From Olivibacter sp036959255 (GTDB lineage Bacteria; Bacteroidota; Bacteroidia; Sphingobacteriales; Sphingobacteriaceae), in assembly GCF_036959255.1 (NCBI RefSeq), contig NZ_JAWMTI010000001.1, positions 558,001 through 622,000 on the forward strand: a stretch of 64,000 nucleotides of DNA, written 5' to 3'. Of the stretch, positions 60,991 through 64,000 are shown piece after piece. The first letter of the stretch is position 1. Each line of letters begins with the position of its first letter. The position numbers and the translations under genes are program-made. Below the pieces are notes generated by a model. It was not told where the DNA came from, did not search any database, and worked only from the letters and a program-made list of their open reading frames with translations.

Positions 60991-62211
60991 TTATTTAAAC
61001 GTTATTGAACCATATTTGGAATCAATGCGTACTTGATTAGCTGAGGCTTTACCGAAATATCCATTATAGGTCTTATGAAGTTTTGGTCCACGTTCGCTCG
61101 GATCGGGCTCTTCTCGGGTAACGACGGCATCGCCTTTATCAAATCCACCGTAGCTAACATCGATCTGATAGGAAAAATTCGCAGCGGGGTCGATGCGAAT
61201 TGTGCTGGAAGAATAAGCGGCATCGAGATTGAGCTTGCTGATATTCTTGTCCAGGCCGATTTTAAAGCCTCCTGAATACTTAATATCAATGTTGCCCGAG
61301 CTGGTGAGCGTACCTATTTGGCTCCCTCCGCAATAGCCGATGTTCAACTGTATATTATTGGCGACGCCTAAATCCATACTGCCATATTTAAAGTCCATCA
61401 TCGCATCTTTAACCGCAAGAATTTTGGCAGACCCGTAGCTGGAATTGACGCGAATGTTGTTTCCTGATAACTTGCCGGCGTTTAGACTGCCATAGGATAC
61501 GTCTAGGTTCACATCGCCTCCTAAATCGGGGAGCACAACGGCTCCGTATTTATTATTGATAGCGAGTGAGTTATTTCTTGGTAAAGAAATAAGGTAGTTG
61601 ATCTGTACCCCTCGGTTATTCCCGCTGATAATATTGTTCCACCAACTGGACTTTCCTTTATTGATTTGCGTGCTCAGTGAAATATTGCCAGGTGATTTTG
61701 TTTCAGAAATGGAAACACTGTTAATGATTTCTTCGGCTCTGCTCCCTGAGGCCTCTACTGCTTTAATTGTTATATCAACTTTGATTTCATTCTTTGTCCA
61801 AGTTTTTACTTCCACCTTTCCGTAACGATTATCAATGCTCAGTGGTGTATTTTTAGATATAATATAGACTTTTTGTATCGTTTTGCTTTGTTCTACACCG
61901 TTGACTTCGGCCGTATTTTCTTGATCAGCGGAACGTTCTATCTGCTCCCAGTCAATGTCTTCTATTTTTCTTGCAAGCTTATTGGCTTGATTTTCCGAGA
62001 AACTCGCCATCCGCTCAGCTTCTTGAACAATACCATCTGTATCGATTTCTTTTAAACCTTGCACCAATTTGGTGGTCATTTGCTCTATTTTGGCACCCGT
62101 CGCCTCTATACTACGGGCCAACTTTCCTTCATTTTTATTTTGAGCCACCAGTTTAAAATGACTCAATACAAACAAGGCAACTATATATACAGAAATCCTA
62201 TACCTGTTCAT
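60991..62211 (-). CDS. Exported DUF4097-like beta-repeat protein
   Basis: The 406-aa protein has a signal peptide (VYIVALFVLSHFKLVAQ), then about 80 helical residues. A long beta-helix-like domain follows, with repeated patterns such as NRYGKVEVKTW, NKYGAVVLPDLGGDVNLDVSYGSL (in parts), NSSYGSAKIL and DSKYGSITFK at the extreme end. This resembles putative adhesin/DUF4097-type proteins encoded next to ECF sigma factors. Its start overlaps the anti-sigma-like gene's end by 14 nt, so the two are co-translated. The role is unknown; envelope stress sensing or output is likely. Confidence 0.75.
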   Translation of the reverse strand: MNRYRISVYIVALFVLSHFKLVAQNKNEGKLARSIEATGAKIEQMTTKLVQGLKEIDTDGIVQEAERMASFSENQANKLARKIEDIDWEQIERSADQENTAEVNGVEQSKTIQKVYIISKNTPLSIDNRYGKVEVKTWTKNEIKVDITIKAVEASGSRAEEIINSVSISETKSPGNISLSTQINKGKSSWWNNIISGNNRGVQINYLISLPRNNSLAINNKYGAVVLPDLGGDVNLDVSYGSLNAGKLSGNNIRVNSSYGSAKILAVKDAMMDFKYGSMDLGVANNIQLNIGYCGGSQIGTLTSSGNIDIKYSGGFKIGLDKNISKLNLDAAYSSSTIRIDPAANFSYQIDVSYGGFDKGDAVVTREEPDPSERGPKLHKTYNGYFGKASANQVRIDSKYGSITFK

Positions 62212-62743
62212 GAGGAGATTTTTTTTCTTGTTGATGGATATAATTTAAAATTTCCAGCTGCTGATTGAGTACCTCGATTTGCATTTTGAGATTACTGATC
62301 ATGGCCTCTAAAGTCAGCTCCTTATTGGGACTTTGATCTAGTTCGGTTTTAAGTTGTTTATAGTTTCGTTGCATCTTGTCGATGACCTGTGTAAATTCCT
62401 GGTACAACTGCGGATCTTTCGTGGCCATGCTCGATAAGGCATCTTTTTTTTCACTGATCAAGGAGGCATATTCTACCTGTTGTTTTGCCAATACGGGGTC
62501 GATTTGACTATAATCCAGGCGATTTGATGCGCGTGTTTTGTAAAGCAAAAAGGCTGCACTGCATACTAATATAAACATGGCGGCCATGGATATGATCGTT
62601 CTAAGGCGTAAGGATTTCTCGCGCTTTTTTAGCAAATCTTCCCCCTCGAAAACAGCTGCTATATTTTCCCAAATCTGATCAGGTGGTAATTCATTATCAA
62701 AGGCTTTCCTGTTTTCAGCAATGAATTTCTCAATATTTCCCAT
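62198..62743 (-). CDS. Single-pass membrane protein, candidate anti-sigma factor
   Basis: The 181-aa protein has a cytoplasmic N-terminal ~55 residues (KFIAENRKAFDNELPPDQIW), one transmembrane helix (about 49-68, TIISMAAMFILVCSAAFLLY) and a periplasmic coiled-coil-rich C-terminus. It sits 86 bp after an ECF sigma gene and overlaps the DUF4097-like gene. That arrangement is typical of an anti-sigma factor, though no ZAS zinc motif (HxxxCxxC) is visible, so it may be a zinc-less or unrelated type. Confidence 0.65.
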   Translation of the reverse strand: MGNIEKFIAENRKAFDNELPPDQIWENIAAVFEGEDLLKKREKSLRLRTIISMAAMFILVCSAAFLLYKTRASNRLDYSQIDPVLAKQQVEYASLISEKKDALSSMATKDPQLYQEFTQVIDKMQRNYKQLKTELDQSPNKELTLEAMISNLKMQIEVLNQQLEILNYIHQQEKKSPHEQV

Positions 62744-62829
62744 ACCTAAATTTTTTACGAAGCTTCTTTGGTAAAAGAGCGGCTTCTATTAATTTTCCAA
62801 ACCCACATGATACTATCGATACGATGATT

Positions 62830-63363
62830 TTAATTTTTAAGTATCTCTAGTAGTTTTCTTTTTGCTCTTAAAAATTGTGTTCGCGAGGTATTCTCGCTTA
62901 TTTTTAATATATGGGCTATCTCTTCGTGATCATAGCCTTCTAGTAAATATAGACTTAATACCACACGGTAGCCATCTGCTAGTTGATTGATTGCTTCCTT
63001 TACTTGTTCTATCTGCAAGCTGTTGTTGCTTTCTTCTATTTCTTCAGCTGCTACATCTATATCATTAATAGATTCGAAAACAACGGTTCTTTTTCTTAAT
63101 GCTGAGAGCGACTTGTTGACGACAATCTGTTTCATCCATAAGCCGAAAGTACTTTCTTGTCGAAAGCTGTCGAGTCGCTTGAAAGCATCAATAAACGCAT
63201 CTTGCAGTACGTCAGCAGCTTCGTCTGCATCGATCACAATACGCAAAGCGGTATTATACATGGCTTTTGAATAAAGCTTGTACAATTTAAATTGCGCTTG
63301 CCGATTGCCTTTCTTACAGTCGGCAATCAAATCTTCATGCGGGTCGCTATAGCTGACTTCCAA
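62830..63363 (-). CDS. ECF-type RNA polymerase sigma factor
   Basis: The 177-aa sigma-70 family protein has region 2 (FKLYKLYSKAMYNTALRIV, DVLQDAFIDAFKRLDSF, STFGLWMKQIVVNKSL) and region 4 (LADGYRVVLSLYLLEGYDHEEIAHIL with the DNA-binding helix ISENTSRTQFLRAKRKL, in parts). The start codon is TTG at 63363; no ATG lies upstream before an in-frame stop. It begins a three-gene operon with the membrane anti-sigma-like protein and a DUF4097-like exported protein. Confidence 0.92.
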   Translation of the reverse strand: MEVSYSDPHEDLIADCKKGNRQAQFKLYKLYSKAMYNTALRIVIDADEAADVLQDAFIDAFKRLDSFRQESTFGLWMKQIVVNKSLSALRKRTVVFESINDIDVAAEEIEESNNSLQIEQVKEAINQLADGYRVVLSLYLLEGYDHEEIAHILKISENTSRTQFLRAKRKLLEILKN

Positions 63364-63574
63364 TGTAATTGTTTATTGTTCTTTGCTTAATAGACGCAGT
63401 AGGTTTACAGATGTTGCATGTTGTTTAGTTTTTTAATTGTTTACTTGGTTAACTGATATTCCTAAAAGTAATTCGTCTATCGTGTAAGGCCTACATCGAA
63501 ATCAATTTTAATATATAATGAAGGTGTTTATATGAAAGCGAAACCGATGCACCGAGAATTCATCGAAGGTAATT

Positions 63575-63609
63575 CCTGAAGCATCAATGAGCTCTTCAGG
63601 GTTTTTAAT
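63575..63609 (+). terminator. Terminator-like hairpin ahead of the lanthipeptide gene
   Basis: CCTGAAG (63575-63581) and CTTCAGG (63594-63600) form a 7-bp stem followed by GTTTTTAATTT. It lies 53 nt upstream of the dehydratase start in the same orientation. It could end a short upstream transcript or act as an attenuator. Confidence 0.5.
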
Positions 63610-63661
63610 TTAGCATGTAACCATTGGATAAAATCAGCGTCTTATAAAAAACGTTATCCAT

Positions 63662-64000
63662 ATGGACCTTAAACTACTTCCTACCGTCATTTGCCGTACA
63701 CCTCTTTTTTCTTATGAAGATACTTTAGACGATAAATGGGATGAATTGAAAGAAGCCATTAAAATTGCGTCAAAAGACCTTTATGAACAGATCAAAGACA
63801 CAAAGAAGGAAGATTATGACACGCTTCCTGAAAAAGTAAGATTTTCCTGTTGGAAGTATTTCAATCGCGCACGTTTTCGCGCAACACCCTTTGGCCCTTT
63901 CGGTTCAATCACAATGGTTCCTTTAGACAAAGTAGGTTCCAATGTCATTCTTGAAACAGAGCCAACCCTGCATCGCTTTACCAATTGGATTCATAAAGAC
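63662..64000 (+). CDS. Lantibiotic dehydratase-type protein, N-terminus only (runs off window)
   Basis: ATG 63662 opens a frame that stays open for 113 codons to the edge. The visible part begins MDLKLLPTVICRTPLFSYED and contains FSCWKYFNRARFRATPFGPF at residues 62-81. This RTPLFS-type opening and the R-x-R-x-TPFG motif are characteristic of the N-terminal domain of class I lanthipeptide dehydratases (LanB), which glutamylate and eliminate Ser/Thr using Glu-tRNA. No precursor peptide is visible in the window. The Bacteroidota members are often in RiPP clusters with LanC-like and export genes, which would lie to the right. Confidence 0.8.
   Translation, partial: MDLKLLPTVICRTPLFSYEDTLDDKWDELKEAIKIASKDLYEQIKDTKKEDYDTLPEKVRFSCWKYFNRARFRATPFGPFGSITMVPLDKVGSNVILETEPTLHRFTNWIHKD

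Overview
The window is a contiguous, gene-dense bacterial chromosome segment from the phylum Bacteroidota. The family is probably Sphingobacteriaceae (Pedobacter/Sphingobacterium/Olivibacter-like), but that is an inference. Three things point there: repeated -7 promoter elements of the Bacteroidota type TAnnTTTG, an arginine pathway built on an N-succinylornithine carbamoyltransferase, and Bacteroidota-style lipoproteins. No tRNA, rRNA or CRISPR array was recognised. The left edge cuts the 5' end of araA and the right edge cuts a lantibiotic-dehydratase gene.

Positions 1-3208 hold L-arabinose isomerase and a sodium/solute symporter closed by a strong terminator. Positions 3329-13220 form an arginine cluster: promoter, a putative 44-residue arginine-rich leader peptide, a GNAT acyltransferase, argG, argC, argD, the succinylornithine carbamoyltransferase, argB, proC, an M20 deacylase (argE role) and argH. 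Read together they make a complete N-succinyl route from glutamate to arginine, with a proline-forming enzyme inside it. A dead fragment of an S23-type four-helix-bundle gene lies between argC and argD.

Positions 13299-45466 are mostly core genes: pyrH, an exported lipoprotein methyltransferase, hemW with an SDR, the Kdo transferase, three nucleotide-sugar enzymes (UDP-glucuronate decarboxylase, galE, rfbB), a protein resembling a degenerate HNH nuclease, rhomboid, a SplB-like radical SAM enzyme, lutC, ftsH, rsfS, birA, a split DsbD system, pfkA, a LysR regulator, a Spy-like protein, a lipoprotein MsrA, a quinone reductase, sodA, tadA, csaA, an orphan MacB-type permease, a membrane metallophosphoesterase, hemH, ispH, dacB, an EEP-family phosphatase and asd.

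Positions 45776-57308 contain two copies of a ~0.53 kb element in opposite orientation, each with AAAAGAACGTTTTTTT-type terminal inverted repeats. They bracket ~9.5 kb with an L-threonine dehydrogenase, a YebC regulator, a protein with six GFKPRFKAG motifs, an M19 dipeptidase, a SNF2 helicase and a GH20 hexosaminidase. The remainder carries trmB, an M28 peptidase, an RlmI-like methyltransferase and an ECF sigma / membrane anti-sigma-like / DUF4097-like operon. The last gene is the start of a lantibiotic-dehydratase-type RiPP gene, so a peptide biosynthetic cluster may continue beyond the window.
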